The position numbers and the translations under genes are program-made. The notes beneath the pieces were generated by a model, which was given only the letters and a program-made list of their open reading frames with translations, did not search any database and had not been told where the DNA came from. This document shows positions 21,889 through 32,216 of a DNA stretch of 59,524 nt, piece after piece (the first letter of the stretch is position 1; the number at the start of each line of letters is the position of its first letter). The DNA comes from Gnetum montanum (Eukaryota; Streptophyta; Gnetopsida; Gnetales; Gnetaceae): NCBI GenBank assembly GCA_015680685.1, contig MNCI01002042.1, positions 214,882 to 274,405 on the forward strand, given 5' to 3'.

Positions 21889-24331
21889 TCCGATAATTTT
21901 TAAGCCTTGGATTCCAGAACATGTTCAAATCCTCCTTTGGGGGGGTGTCGGACCCCGAAAAGAGATTTTATTGAAATTAAAGGAGCATCAATTACAACAA
22001 CTTGAAGAAGTCGTAGGGTTAAGGTAAGGGGAAAATTGAGAGCATCGTGAATGACACTTGGGAAACACCTTGAAAATCAACTAGTATAAGAGGAGGTACC
22101 CCAAGTTGGGACACAACCAAATGTTCGCACAAACTAGCTTTTTACAAAATAGAATGACATAGAATTAGATGAAGCCAAGAGCTCTCAATTAAGGATAGAG
22201 GGAATGCCAATGGTGAATCCACAAAATAAAAGGGAAAACGTCCTTGCAGAGATTACTGATGCGAAGTGTAACTAAGACACATAGGACTGTCCCATAGCTG
22301 CAGGAGATGAACCAATTGATGACTGTCCAAATTGAACTTGGATGCTTGAGATGTGAGTTGAAAATAGGTGAGGCGAAAGATCTGCAACATCTCCAACCTG
22401 GTAAGCAAACATTTGTTAGAATACTCGGTCTTTTGAAATAGAACATTGCATCTTCGCTTCCAAATATAATATAAAATAATAGGTCTAAGAACTTTCCACA
22501 GAAAATTAAGGTTAGTAGAAGTAATGTTCAAGAATCCGAAGATGGCATCCTCTTGAGATAGCTGGTAGGATGGAAAAGCTTTAGAAGTCCACTGCCACAC
22601 ATGTTGAGCAAAGGGACATTGCCAAAACACATGGACAAAGTCATCTAGACCACCACATAGAGGGCAAGTGGGATTAGGAATCCCAAGATATGCTAGACGT
22701 TTTCCGATAGGAAGACCATGGTGGAGAAGACACCAGAGGAACTGCTTAATTTTGGGGAGGGTCGGAAGTTTCCAAATATGTTGGAAGAGAGGGATCCAAA
22801 ATGTTTCTGACGCTTGTTTGTGCCAATATTTATTGCAACGTTGAATGACTGTAGATGGGTCCTGCATGAGATGAAAGGGAACAGATGGCCGATAGGGAAG
22901 GAGTTTAACCCCATTACGCCATTGAAGGCCATGGAAAAGGCTTTGCACTGTAACATCCAGGTGCTAGTGACCGTGGAGGAAAGAGTAAATCTGAACAAGG
23001 CAATGTTTCATTGCAGCCGACTCCCCATACAAAGAGTTAAACTCGACCCCTGAAATCCAATGACTAGCCAGCCTAAGACAATTCAAGGAAATGACACCTT
23101 TTCGATACCACAAGGTAGCCACCTTAGCATTTGTGATAGCAAGGGGAGCGGGTGACAGAGGTAACCACCACGGACACACTTTAGAGAGGAGAGTAGGGTT
23201 GATTTTAACAGTAGTCTAGTCTATGTGAGTGTGAACAATTTGCCAGGCCCTCCAAATGCTTTTGAAAACATGAGACCTGGGAAGAATGATAGTGAGGGGG
23301 GAAAGAATCCAATTAACGAAATGGATGTCTTGCCAGAAGGGCTTATTTTTAGGAAAGGCTTGATGAAGCCTTAATTGGAGGAGGGTCCCTATAATATTTG
23401 AGGCATCTAAATGTTGTACCAACCACTTAGCAACCAGGGTAATTCCTTGCTTATAGGAGTTCAAAAGGCCTAAGCCACCCTTATTCTTGGGGAGAGTAAC
23501 AATAGTCCAAGCGACACGATGAAAGCCTTTTTGAGAGTCCTTGGAGGACCACATAAAGTCACGGAATAACCGTTCTAGCTTCTGGTAGGCAGCTTGGGAG
23601 GGGGCCCAACACGAAGAGTAATACACATGGGTGGACGCGCATATGGACTTACAAACAAGGTATTTACCCGCAAGTGTGAGGGGTTTAGTTTTCCATTTGT
23701 CGAGTTTCTTTTGAATTCGATGAATAACTTGCTCCCAAAGGATAGATGTTGAGCCTCTAAAGCGGAAAGGGATTCCCAGAATCTTAACGATGTCTTGATC
23801 TTGAAGCTGCTTCCACTTATAGTGGGTCACATGGTTGTAATTGCCCTTAAAGCTATAAACAGAGGATTTATTCCAATTAATTATGGAACCTGAGAGTGTG
23901 CAATATTGCTCCACCCTTGATAAGAGGCGGTGCAAATTGGTGGCTATGTTTTGAACTGGAAAAAAAGAGTCATCGGCAAAGTGCATATTGAGAAGTTGTT
24001 GTTGAGAGGAGGAAAGGCTAACCCCAGTGAGAACTTTAGTTTTAATGTCCAGGTTAATTTGATGACAAAGAAAGTCTGATGCAATGATAAAGAGATAGGG
24101 GGTGAGAGGACAACCTTGGCGCACAGACCTATGGATTGGAAAGGGAGAGGTAATGCCGAAGGTAGTAGCAATTCTTGCAGTAGCATCTGAGAATAAGCAT
24201 GTCACCATATGCAAGAACTTGGGGCCAAAACCCAGTTTGTTCATAGTCTGCAGGATAAAATCCCACTTAATGTTGTCATAAGCCTTGGCATAATCAAGTT
24301 TCACCAGGAGAATATATAAAATCCCACTTAA
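21889..24331 (-). mobile_element. 5'-truncated LINE (L1-type) between 29-bp direct repeats
   Basis: The minus strand holds the second half of an L1 ORF2 followed by a 3' tail. An AATAAA lies on the minus strand at about 21,974-21,979, but no clear poly(A) tail touches the left repeat. The 5' end (24,316-24,334) is a 19-bp copy of the element's own 24,255-24,273, which suggests template slippage at the end of insertion. Confidence 0.75.
22253..24331 (-). pseudogene. LINE ORF2: reverse transcriptase and zf-RVT C-terminus, broken
   Basis: An open stretch from the truncated 5' end down to 23,216 encodes an L1-type RT: LDYAKAYDNIKWDF, RQGCPLTPYLFI and the catalytic FADDS (about 23,962), then the thumb with FRDFMWS. 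A stop at 23,216 and frame changes near 22,950-23,215 separate it from the C-terminus. That part (22,948-22,253) has the plant zf-RVT pattern, with PTCPLCGG, then H-x3-C in FVHVFWQCP, then IWKRRC. The endonuclease domain is absent because of 5' truncation. The protein would copy LINE RNA at a nicked target; this copy cannot. Confidence 0.85.
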
Positions 24332-24360
24332 TGTATTGTATTTATATTCCATGTATACTT
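24332..24360. repeat. Right 29-bp direct repeat flanking the LINE
   Basis: Identical to 21,860-21,888. Its last six bases also begin a 23-bp direct repeat (24,355-24,377 and 24,456-24,478). Confidence 0.7.
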
Positions 24361-24478
24361 ATCGGAGCCAACATTTCATTCACGGGTTATCCGAGCATGT
24401 TGAGTCTAGAAGTTTCGAATAACCCGTGAATGAATGATTTGTGAAACCAAAACCAATACTTATCGGAGCCAACATTTC
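24355..24478. repeat. 101-bp duplicated segment with an internal 16-bp inverted repeat
   Basis: 23-bp direct repeats (24,355-24,377 and 24,456-24,478, starting ATACTTATCGGAGCC) enclose a perfect inverted repeat: TTCATTCACGGGTTAT at 24,375-24,390 and its complement at 24,419-24,434. The loop is 28 bp. Confidence 0.75.
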
Positions 24479-24521
24479 CGTATCCGGTAGCAATAAGCAT
24501 AGTTTAAATCATTGAATGCTT

Positions 24522-24855
24522 AGAAACGCGCGCGTGCAGCGAGGATGGATGACGGTGTACACATCCACAGACGCTCGCTCTCCGTTCACGAAAAGCAGCG
24601 CTCGGGAGCAGATTCAGCGGGACCTCCGACGCCTGCTGCGTCTCTACGCAACGGACGCTCAGGCAGGCCGCCTCAGCATAACCGTGACGGGGCCTTCGAC
24701 GTATGCGCCAACGCCGTCAACGCCGTGCCGGGCTCGGTGCCGGCGGTCACCGTTCCGGTGACGGTGGTGGCTTTCGCGAGTCCCAAGGTCGGAAACGCGG
24801 AGTTCCGGCGAGCGCTGGAGCGGCTGCGGGACCTGCGCGTGCTTCGCGTGGTGAT
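24522..24855 (+). pseudogene. Fragment of a DAD1-like class III lipase (phospholipase A1), nucleophile elbow deleted
   Basis: GC-rich coding remnant in AT-rich DNA. The first part (about 24,531-24,690) reads RGWMTVYTSTD, SAREQIQRDLRRLL and ITVTG in one frame. The second part (24,691-24,855) reads AFDVCANAVNA, then VVAFASPKVGN and LRVLRVV in another frame. This is the usual order in plant class III lipases, in which ITVTGHSLGAALAT is followed by the ASPRVGN strand. The stretch that should carry GHSLG, with the catalytic Ser, is missing exactly at the frame change, so the fragment lost its nucleophile through a small deletion. N-terminal lid and C-terminal Asp/His region are absent. No intron is visible. 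It could be a captured or retrocopied exon piece; no mobile-element ends were found. Confidence 0.75.
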
Positions 24856-25937
24856 TATATTTTCATGAAAAACTAAAAATAGATTCAACAAACTTAACCA
24901 TGGAACCGCAGAGAAATCATAAGTATTATGGAACCGCAAAAAATACAAAAGTATATATATAAACAAGAAATACATTGCGTCCTGTCAGGACAGGCGGCAT
25001 CATCATTTTTCTGTGTATTCCGCAATGTATTGACCGCTGTTTGGTATCACATCGATATCGAAATGGAGAAGTCGCTCCACGAGTGTTGCTAAGTAAGTCA
25101 CATGGATAAACTGTTTTGGCATCTCAGGTCCATTTCACCGCTCGTTACAGCGAAAACTCACAAGCTTGGTGAAAACATGTAATCACATGATGATTAGATA
25201 AATTTATATAGGTAGTTCTTTATGGTAATTGTTTTGTCACGGCTTTGAATTCATTTTACGATCTTTAAAAAAAAAAGGGTAAAAATTCACTCTCTTGGTG
25301 AAGACAAGGCTGACAGCATTAAATAATTAACAGAAAGGAAACTGCTCAAATGGGTTGTGCCAACATTAAATAATTTGCAGATATCGAAAATGGTTTAAAA
25401 TAAGGGCTACGTTACAGGCTGTGGTTTTTTGTGGTCATGCCGAACCATGGCAGTGTTCTGCGAAGCCATGGTCCCTAGAGAGTTTTTTCCTTTAGTCTTA
25501 GTTAAAGGTTCCACGTGGCTACCATGACTTTTAAATATAAAAATGTATATTTAAGTACCACCTCAACAAATCGTTTTTCATGCCATGCCATAAAACAAGG
25601 CCATGCCATAAAACAAGGCCACGTTTATACTAACGCTTACCTTTTCAAAAATTCATTCATGTTGCCTCAGTCATAATTGGCCAACTCGGGTAGCCTTGCC
25701 CATAAACAAAAGAATTTTAAAATATCAATGGATATCATTGTTTTCGTTAAAATTTAATACAAAAATCGTTGGTGAAGTAGGTAAACTTAAGATATTTAAA
25801 GTTGAAATGTCCAAAATTTTCACGGTTTTTTTTTCCTTCTTTGGTTTAAAAAAAAGCTACAATTCAAATCAATGTTTAAAATGGTTGCACTTACTCAAAC
25901 TTAAATTCAAAATATTTGAAGTTTTCGCACAAAACAT
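24856..25937. other. AT-rich DNA, no gene seen
   Basis: Contains an 18-bp tandem duplication (CATGCCATAAAACAAGGC twice, about 25,587-25,622) and TACATTGCG/CGCAATGTA arms at about 24,971 and 25,021. No supportable ORF. Confidence 0.5.
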
Positions 25938-26747
25938 AATAATAAGCGACAAAGTAGCCCTTACACTCAACCATACAAATCATAAGTGTTCACACGCAAT
26001 CTAATTGAATTTTGATATATCAATGATGGTTGTCTTCTCAATCACACTTATGTGGGCTAATTCGTATAGTTAAGTGTGATTGATGATAATGATGTTGTTA
26101 TGGCCATAGCAAAAATACTATTAAAATTCTACACTCCTAAAATTCTAAATTATCTAGTCTAAGTGTGAGGAAATAAATTTAGTCTAACCTATGTATGGAG
26201 TATTTATTCCCAAATCACTCTACACATCTTTAACATATGCTAATGTTAGTGGGTTACCAAGTACCTATTGCTAGGTGCACCAAGTGGTGTACTACTAGGA
26301 TTACCAAACATTAATGTGCTTAAGCTCAAAGTTGGTTGTACTCATGCAATGTAATTAAGTGCAATAAACATAAAATAATTAACAAGGTGCTTGGAATGAA
26401 AACAACAATTAAAGTTAAATTATAATTACAGAAACTGTGAAACTAATGCCATGTATTGTAATGAAGGGAAATGGATATCAATCTTATTGCCACCATCAAA
26501 AATGTGTTCAGGTACATGATCACTTGAATAAGACAATACAATCCACTTAGTTCTTGTTGTGGGCACTTGATGATAAATTCTAATTACTACTAAAAGAAAC
26601 TATAAGAGTTAAGCTACGTTATTGACCGAATGATGCATAAACACAACACATGAACCATATTTTTAAACATTTTTTATGACTATGTCACACATCAAAGGCT
26701 TAGTCATCAACTAAGCCCTTATAAAACAACACTTTTGTTATTCATGA
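25938..26747 (-). mobile_element. LTR of gag-only family, minus orientation (C0)
   Basis: Matches the LTRs at 27,306 and 34,491 in order: a worn left end (ACTCAACCATACAAATC), the TTACCAAG/ATTACCAAACATTAATG blocks, and a right end followed by a C-run and the sequence CTAACTAAAAACTTGTCC, the complement of a polypurine tract. The left boundary is approximate. Confidence 0.6.
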
Positions 26748-27305
26748 TATCCCCATAACTAACTAAAAACTTGTCCTCGAGTTTTACAAAATGGACAAAG
26801 TCTAATTACAAAAAAATTGTGAGGTGACTTGGATAGGATCGACTGACATTACAAAAACTTGAGTGCTGCATTACAAGATTTATTCAAATTGATATATTAT
26901 AAAATGACAAAAAGATTGAACAAACATCAAACTTTACAAAAATTACATTATTCTTCAGAAATCTCTTCATCATGAATCTTCCCTTTTATGCAAAACTTTT
27001 CAAGAATGAACTAAAATTTCTCTTCATCGACTCATGCACCTTTAGGTAGTAAACATGTGATGTCTGAGCTTTAATTCTTGTATTTGCTACTTCTCTATAG
27101 GCATGTCCTCCTCTAAGTTTCTTTTCCTTTCCTTACAAAAGATCTTCAATGTTAGGAACTTATGTAGGAAACATTTTTAATTACCAAATGAACAACATTA
27201 GTTTAGGCAATTTTCCTTAGTGTTTAAACCCTTTTCAAATTATTGATTAGCTCAAATTCAAAAATTTCAAAATTTAGGCTCAAGGTGATTGCAAAATAAT
27301 GTTCC
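26748..27305 (-). other. 3' internal fragment of a gag-only element (C0)
   Basis: Non-coding. Matches 40,660-41,005 and, more loosely, 35,456-35,800 and the complement of 33,950-34,490. Confidence 0.55.
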
Positions 27306-28170
27306 TAATGAGTGACGGGTACCCCCTACACCCAACCATGAATCACAAGTGTTCATGCATGATTCGATCGAATTTCGGGAATAGGACTAGTATGGCATCT
27401 AGATTGTTAAGTATTGATCATATGACATTGTCTTCCTACTTGGACTAGTGGTAGCTTTTTCACGTATGATTTAGTCCAAAGTGAGGCATATGATGATTGA
27501 TGTTGTTATGGACTTAAGCTAATCTTAATGATAGTATAGAAATTAATTATTTATTTTAATTAATAGCAAGAAGATAAATTCTAAACTAGTCTAAGGATGA
27601 TGAGTGTCCTTTCCCAACTTACCATACATGTCCTAAACTCATGTATCCACTATCGGGATTCCTAACCATCATGCAATTGGGCAAACCAATCAATAATGCT
27701 GCTGGGATTGCCAAGCGAATATGTGTTTACACTGGAAACTGGTCACGCTCATTCTACCAATTGATTAACGTGCACAAACATGTAAATATTAACTAAGTAC
27801 ATGAAAAGTACGTTGCATTGAAAGTAAATCTATTCTAAATCAAAGTGCTACAATAAATATAAATTAATCTTAATCTTTTTGCAGTTCATAGAATGTGTCT
27901 AGGTACAATGCCACTCAAGTAAGACATTGTACAACTAATTCAAATTCACTTTGCGGGCACTCATTAACTATTTCCTAAGATCACAAATTAAAACTGCAAG
28001 AGTCTAACTACTAAAATGATCGAAAAGATGCCAAATACACAATGGGTGCTCGCATATTTATAGGTGAAGACAGAGACTATGTTGATGCATATGCATCAAT
28101 GCATCAACCCATGCGTTGATAGGGATGCATTGATGCATGCTCATCGATGCAACCATCAAATGATTCATCA
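27306..28170 (-). mobile_element. 3' LTR of gag-only element C2 (minus)
   Basis: From TAATGAGTGACGGGTACCCC to GATTCATCA, 865 bp. On the minus strand this is TGATGA...TCATTA, the LTR type of this family. The complement of a polypurine tract (TACCCCCATGACTCACTAAA) follows at 28,171. Confidence 0.7.
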
Positions 28171-28432
28171 TACCCCCATGACTCACTAAAAACTCATCCT
28201 TGTGTGAATAAAATAAGACAAAGCTTCTTTGCAAAATTAGGAATGTATGGAATTATTGACTAACTCTAACTACTAACTGACTCTAAGTGCCACATTACAT
28301 AATTTTATTTGAGTGGATGTATTAAAAAATGACAAAAGACTAGACAAACATTAAATTTTATAAAATAGTAAAAGGCTTCTTCAAAAAATCTACCCAAGAT
28401 GAATCGTTGTGTTTTTCCTAGTGGTGGTAGTC
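28171..28432 (-). other. 3' internal part of C2, left of the C1 insertion
   Basis: The minus strand aligns with 34,220-34,490 of C1 (blocks such as CTAGGRRMAAC...GATTTTTTGAAG). Its other half resumes at 35,456, so C1 interrupts it. Confidence 0.65.
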
Positions 28433-28624
28433 TAATGAAGCATCAATTGGTTGCATCGACGTAGCCTCTTCAACACAGCTACTTCGATGTAGCTGCCTCA
28501 ATGCAACTAGGTCAACAAGGCCTCATCAACCATCAACATGGCTCTGTCAACCCATGCATTGATGCATTGATGAGCCTCATCAACATAGTGTCTATTTTTG
28601 CCTATAAATATGTGTGCTCCCACT

Positions 28625-29814
28625 TGAAACACCACAAAATTTCGAGCTTGGTACTTCTCTAACAAGAAGCAGGTCCCTGGGACCCACGGACAACCACGGC
28701 TACATTTGGTGTTACACATTGCAACTTTGGAAATCAAAATGCTTAATTTTCACTAAGTATGCAGTACTAGCGTATACGCCCGACGTCTACGCTCGACATC
28801 CACAGCGTATACGCTCGACCTCCACAGCGTATACGACCAGCGTAGACATCCAACTTACACGCCCGGCGTACACGCTTCACATGTATGCTCGGCAGGTACG
28901 GCAAATGTTTACGCCCGATATGGAATCTCCAAAGACAGAATGAAAACAACACCAAAGAGCAAGAATTGAAGCAAGTCGGCAACCATCAGCGTATATGCCC
29001 GGTGTATACGCCCAACCATTGTCAGCGTATACACTCAGTGTATACGCCCAGTGTCCACAACATCTATGCCCAGCACATCTAGCGTATACGCCCAGAGTCT
29101 ACGCCCACCTGATACAGCGTATACGCTTAGCGTATACGCTCAGCAGATGTAATATGTTGTACACTTGTAAATTTTACGCCCTTTTTGCACCTGGTCAATG
29201 TCCACGTGTCGCCCAACTCGAGTCTAGCGTAACAACCGGTATAAAAACCCCACTTTTCCACTTGTACCAGGGTCGGCTGGCAAAAAACCCTAGAGCATAC
29301 CATAGAACAATTACGTTGCGCACCAGAGCTAAAAACCCTTTTACGTTGGACAGTCCTGTACACTGGGCACATAGTCTCTACGCTGCACCGACAGTGCAAA
29401 CCAGCCGAGTCATCTCTGCATCCACCAGGGCTTTTCGTCCGCCTTGTGTTCCATCACAACTGCGTTAGACCGGTGCATTGTACTTTCACTCTGCAATACC
29501 ATTGTTTACAGTTTACGTTAATTTCTTACATGTGTTCTGTTTACGCTCGTTTACATTTACGCTCTATTCGCACTTGTTACGCTGTTTACGCTCTCGTTTG
29601 CGCCCGTTACGCTGTTTACGTATAACCCAGCGTATAGCACTTCGGTATACCTTCGGGGAAATCCTTGTCTGATCCGCGTGCGGACCACCCAAGGTACTCT
29701 ACCTTTGTGCATTCCAGCTTGCCCTCAGGCGAAGGTAGGGTCTTCTGTGTGTGTCCAGTGATCCCACGGTCTCTGTTTCTTTCTAGCAGGAGATCGACAA
29801 TTTCGGACAGTACA
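28625..29814 (+). mobile_element. Solo LTR of the Tat family with perfect 5-bp target duplication
   Basis: TGAAACACCACAAAA to CAGTACA, 1,190 bp, flanked by CCACT at 28,620-28,624 and 29,815-29,819. It carries the GCGTATACGC array (about 28,770-29,140), TATAAAA at 29,240 and the TTTACG-rich 3' part. A solo LTR arises by recombination between the two LTRs of a complete element. This copy fixes the LTR ends used elsewhere in this annotation. Confidence 0.9.
29240..29246 (+). promoter_or_regulatory. Probable TATA box in the solo LTR
   Basis: TATAAAA, aligned with 3,323 and 20,404. Confidence 0.5.
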
Positions 29815-30554
29815 CCACTGTGTTTTAACATTCTTTAGTTAATAAAGTAGCCGAACTCTTGCAATTTTATTCTATAGTCTTAGAGAACAGTTAGTGAGTG
29901 CCTGCAGTGTGGATCTGAGTCAGTTGTACGGTGTCTTATCTAAGTAGCAATGTACCTAGACACATTCCATGAATGACAATAAGATTAAGATTGATTCTTA
30001 TTCATTGCAGCACTTTGACTTAGATTAAATTTACTTTCCATGCAATTTACCTTTCATGTACTTAGTTAATATTTTTGTTTCCATGCATATTAATGAATTG
30101 GTAGAATGAGCACAACCAGTTTCGAGCATAAACACATATTTGCTTGGTAATCCCAACAACTGTTATTGCTTGGTTTGCCCAATAACATAACAATTAGTAA
30201 TTCCAGTAGTGGGTACATGGGTTCAAGACATGTACAGTAAGCTGGGAACGGACACTCATCACCCATAGGCTAGTTTAGACTTTACTTTCCATTGTTAATT
30301 ACTTTAAATAATTGATTTATTCATCATCATTAGGAGTAGCATGAGGCCAAAACAACATCAAGAACCATATGCCTCACTTTGGACTAAACCATATGTGATA
30401 AAGATACCACTAGTCCAAGTGGAAATACAATGAACTATGATCAAGACATAATGATCTAGATGCACAACTAGTCCCATCCACAGAATTCGACTGGATCATG
30501 TGTGAACACTTGTGATTCGTATGGTTGGGCGTAAGGGTACCTCGTTGCTCATCA

Positions 30555-30573
30555 TTGATGTCCTTGCCAGGGA
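30555..30573 (+). promoter_or_regulatory. Primer binding site of C1, tRNA-Asp type
   Basis: TTGATGTCCTTGCCAGGGA directly after the LTR is a worn form of TGGCGCCGTTGCCGGGGA, the tRNA-Asp-type site common in plant Ty3/gypsy elements. Better preserved in C4 (45,924) and C2 (40,247, minus). Confidence 0.6.
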
Positions 30574-30679
30574 TGGTGCTAGTAATCTAGATTAGTTATA
30601 TCATACATTATTACTATAAACACATTAACGATTTATCTTTTAGAAAATATCAAATTACACACATCATTAAGTAACAATA

Positions 30680-32216
30680 ATGTCTCTTTCACAAAAAGTG
30701 ATAATGCATCATATGAAGTAAACATTCATTGGAAAACTAATGAGATATATATTGAAGAAAATTGAAGTGGCTAACCTCATGCAAGGGTTTCATATGTTCA
30801 TAACCACCTTGATTACACTAAAGGACTACATTCACCTAAGGTAGACACTCTTAGAGGAGATGAAGTAAGTCCTAGACCAAGGGATGCCTCAAGGCCTAGG
30901 ACCTCCTCAAAACCTAGAAAAGATACATCAAGGGATCATGGGGAAAACTATAGAAGGCATGGTGACTCTCCTAGTTTCTCATCTTTTTCTTCCTCTTCAA
31001 TGTCTAGTTCTAATGAAGATGAACATACGTATAGAGATTGATGTTCACTATGAGGTTGAAATAAGGATAGAAATTGAACCCAAGTGTAAAATCAAAGACA
31101 TCAAAATGAGCATAGAGAAAATAATCATGATCAAAAAAATAGAAATAGAAATTTTCACTACAACATGTCTAATGATAGTAAACCCTTATTGGCCATTGAG
31201 AGCATAACACAAATCATAGAGGTAGTTAAAATACCCCATAGGCATTACAAGAAATGTTGCATCAAAAGGCTTGATATGAATAACATCCCTAAATTTGCAA
31301 GAGGATATAATTCTGATCCACAACATCATTTGCAAGTCTTCATGATACCTACATTTTACAGAACATTGAAAGTGGATGGAAAAAGCTTAAGCTCTTTTTT
31401 AGGACATTAATAGACAAAGCCAAAGTATGGTATAGATCGTTGAAACCAAATTCAATCCATCAATGGTCCACAATGCTGGAACTCTTCAACAAGAAATACT
31501 AAACCTATTCAACCTAAGGAAACAAATCCAAGGATGGAAACAGGAGCAACATGAACCCTTCGATATGGCTCTAGATAGATACTATTCTCTACTGAATAGA
31601 TGCCTAAGACATGGTTTCTCTCAAGTAGAGCAACTTTTCCACATCATAGATGGGCTTCATAGTCAAATGAGAGAGACCCTTGGGATGTATGCTCAAGGTC
31701 AATTATATGAACTAGGAATCCATCAGATCCAAAGGCTAATCAAGAGTGTAGCAAAAGAAGAAGGAGAGCTATGTAAACAGGATAATGTTGAGAAATCTCA
31801 CTAGAACCAAACTCTTTAAAATAAGAGGGTCCATATCTCTAATAAGAAAAAAGAGGCAGCTCTTGATGAGGTAATTTCACAACAAACCTTTCCAATGCAA
31901 TAGTCTATTACTAAATTTTAGGCAAGGCTAGATAAGATGTTAGAATGGATAAACGAGAAAGTTACAACTTGTGTAGAAACCATAGAGGAGAGAGTAGTAT
32001 AGAACAAATCAAGGGATCACAACAAAAGAAGGAAAAGAGACTAAGAGATAGGTAAGAACATTGATCAACAAAAAGGAAAAATGGCTATAGAAGAAGAAGC
32101 TATAGACTCAACCACCAAAGAAGATGGATGTGACATACCTTCAAGTCCAAATGAAGATACATCTCTGAATGATCCAAACAAGACTATCACCAATGTTAGA
32201 TGTTCTACCATGTGAT
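30680..32216 (+). pseudogene. Gag of C1, broken
   Basis: The ATG at 30,680 (MSLSQ) matches the start in C4 (MSLAQ at 46,056). Recognisable parts: the basic/Ser-rich N-terminus; the gag block with IHQWSTMLELF near 31,455 and the region HEPFDMALDRYYSLLNRCLRHGF (about 31,550-31,620), which fits the Retrotrans_gag pattern of Athila/Tat-like elements; then MRETLGMYAQGQLYELG near 31,667. Frames change at least twice (near 31,200 and 31,450) and several stops occur. The C-terminal third is lysine/glutamate-rich. Gag would form the particle shell and package RNA; this copy cannot. Confidence 0.8.

Larger units (their letters stand above)
28433..30554 (+). mobile_element. 5' LTR of C1, interrupted by a Tat solo LTR
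   Basis: TAATGAAGCATCAATTGG to TCATCA. Removing the 1,195-bp insert (28,625-29,819) leaves 927 bp, close to the 965-bp 3' LTR. Confidence 0.8.

Noticed and set aside
25696-26004. 102-codon plus-strand ORF
   Set aside because: AT-rich composition, Lys/Phe/Ile-rich, runs into a minus-strand LTR; no family resemblance.
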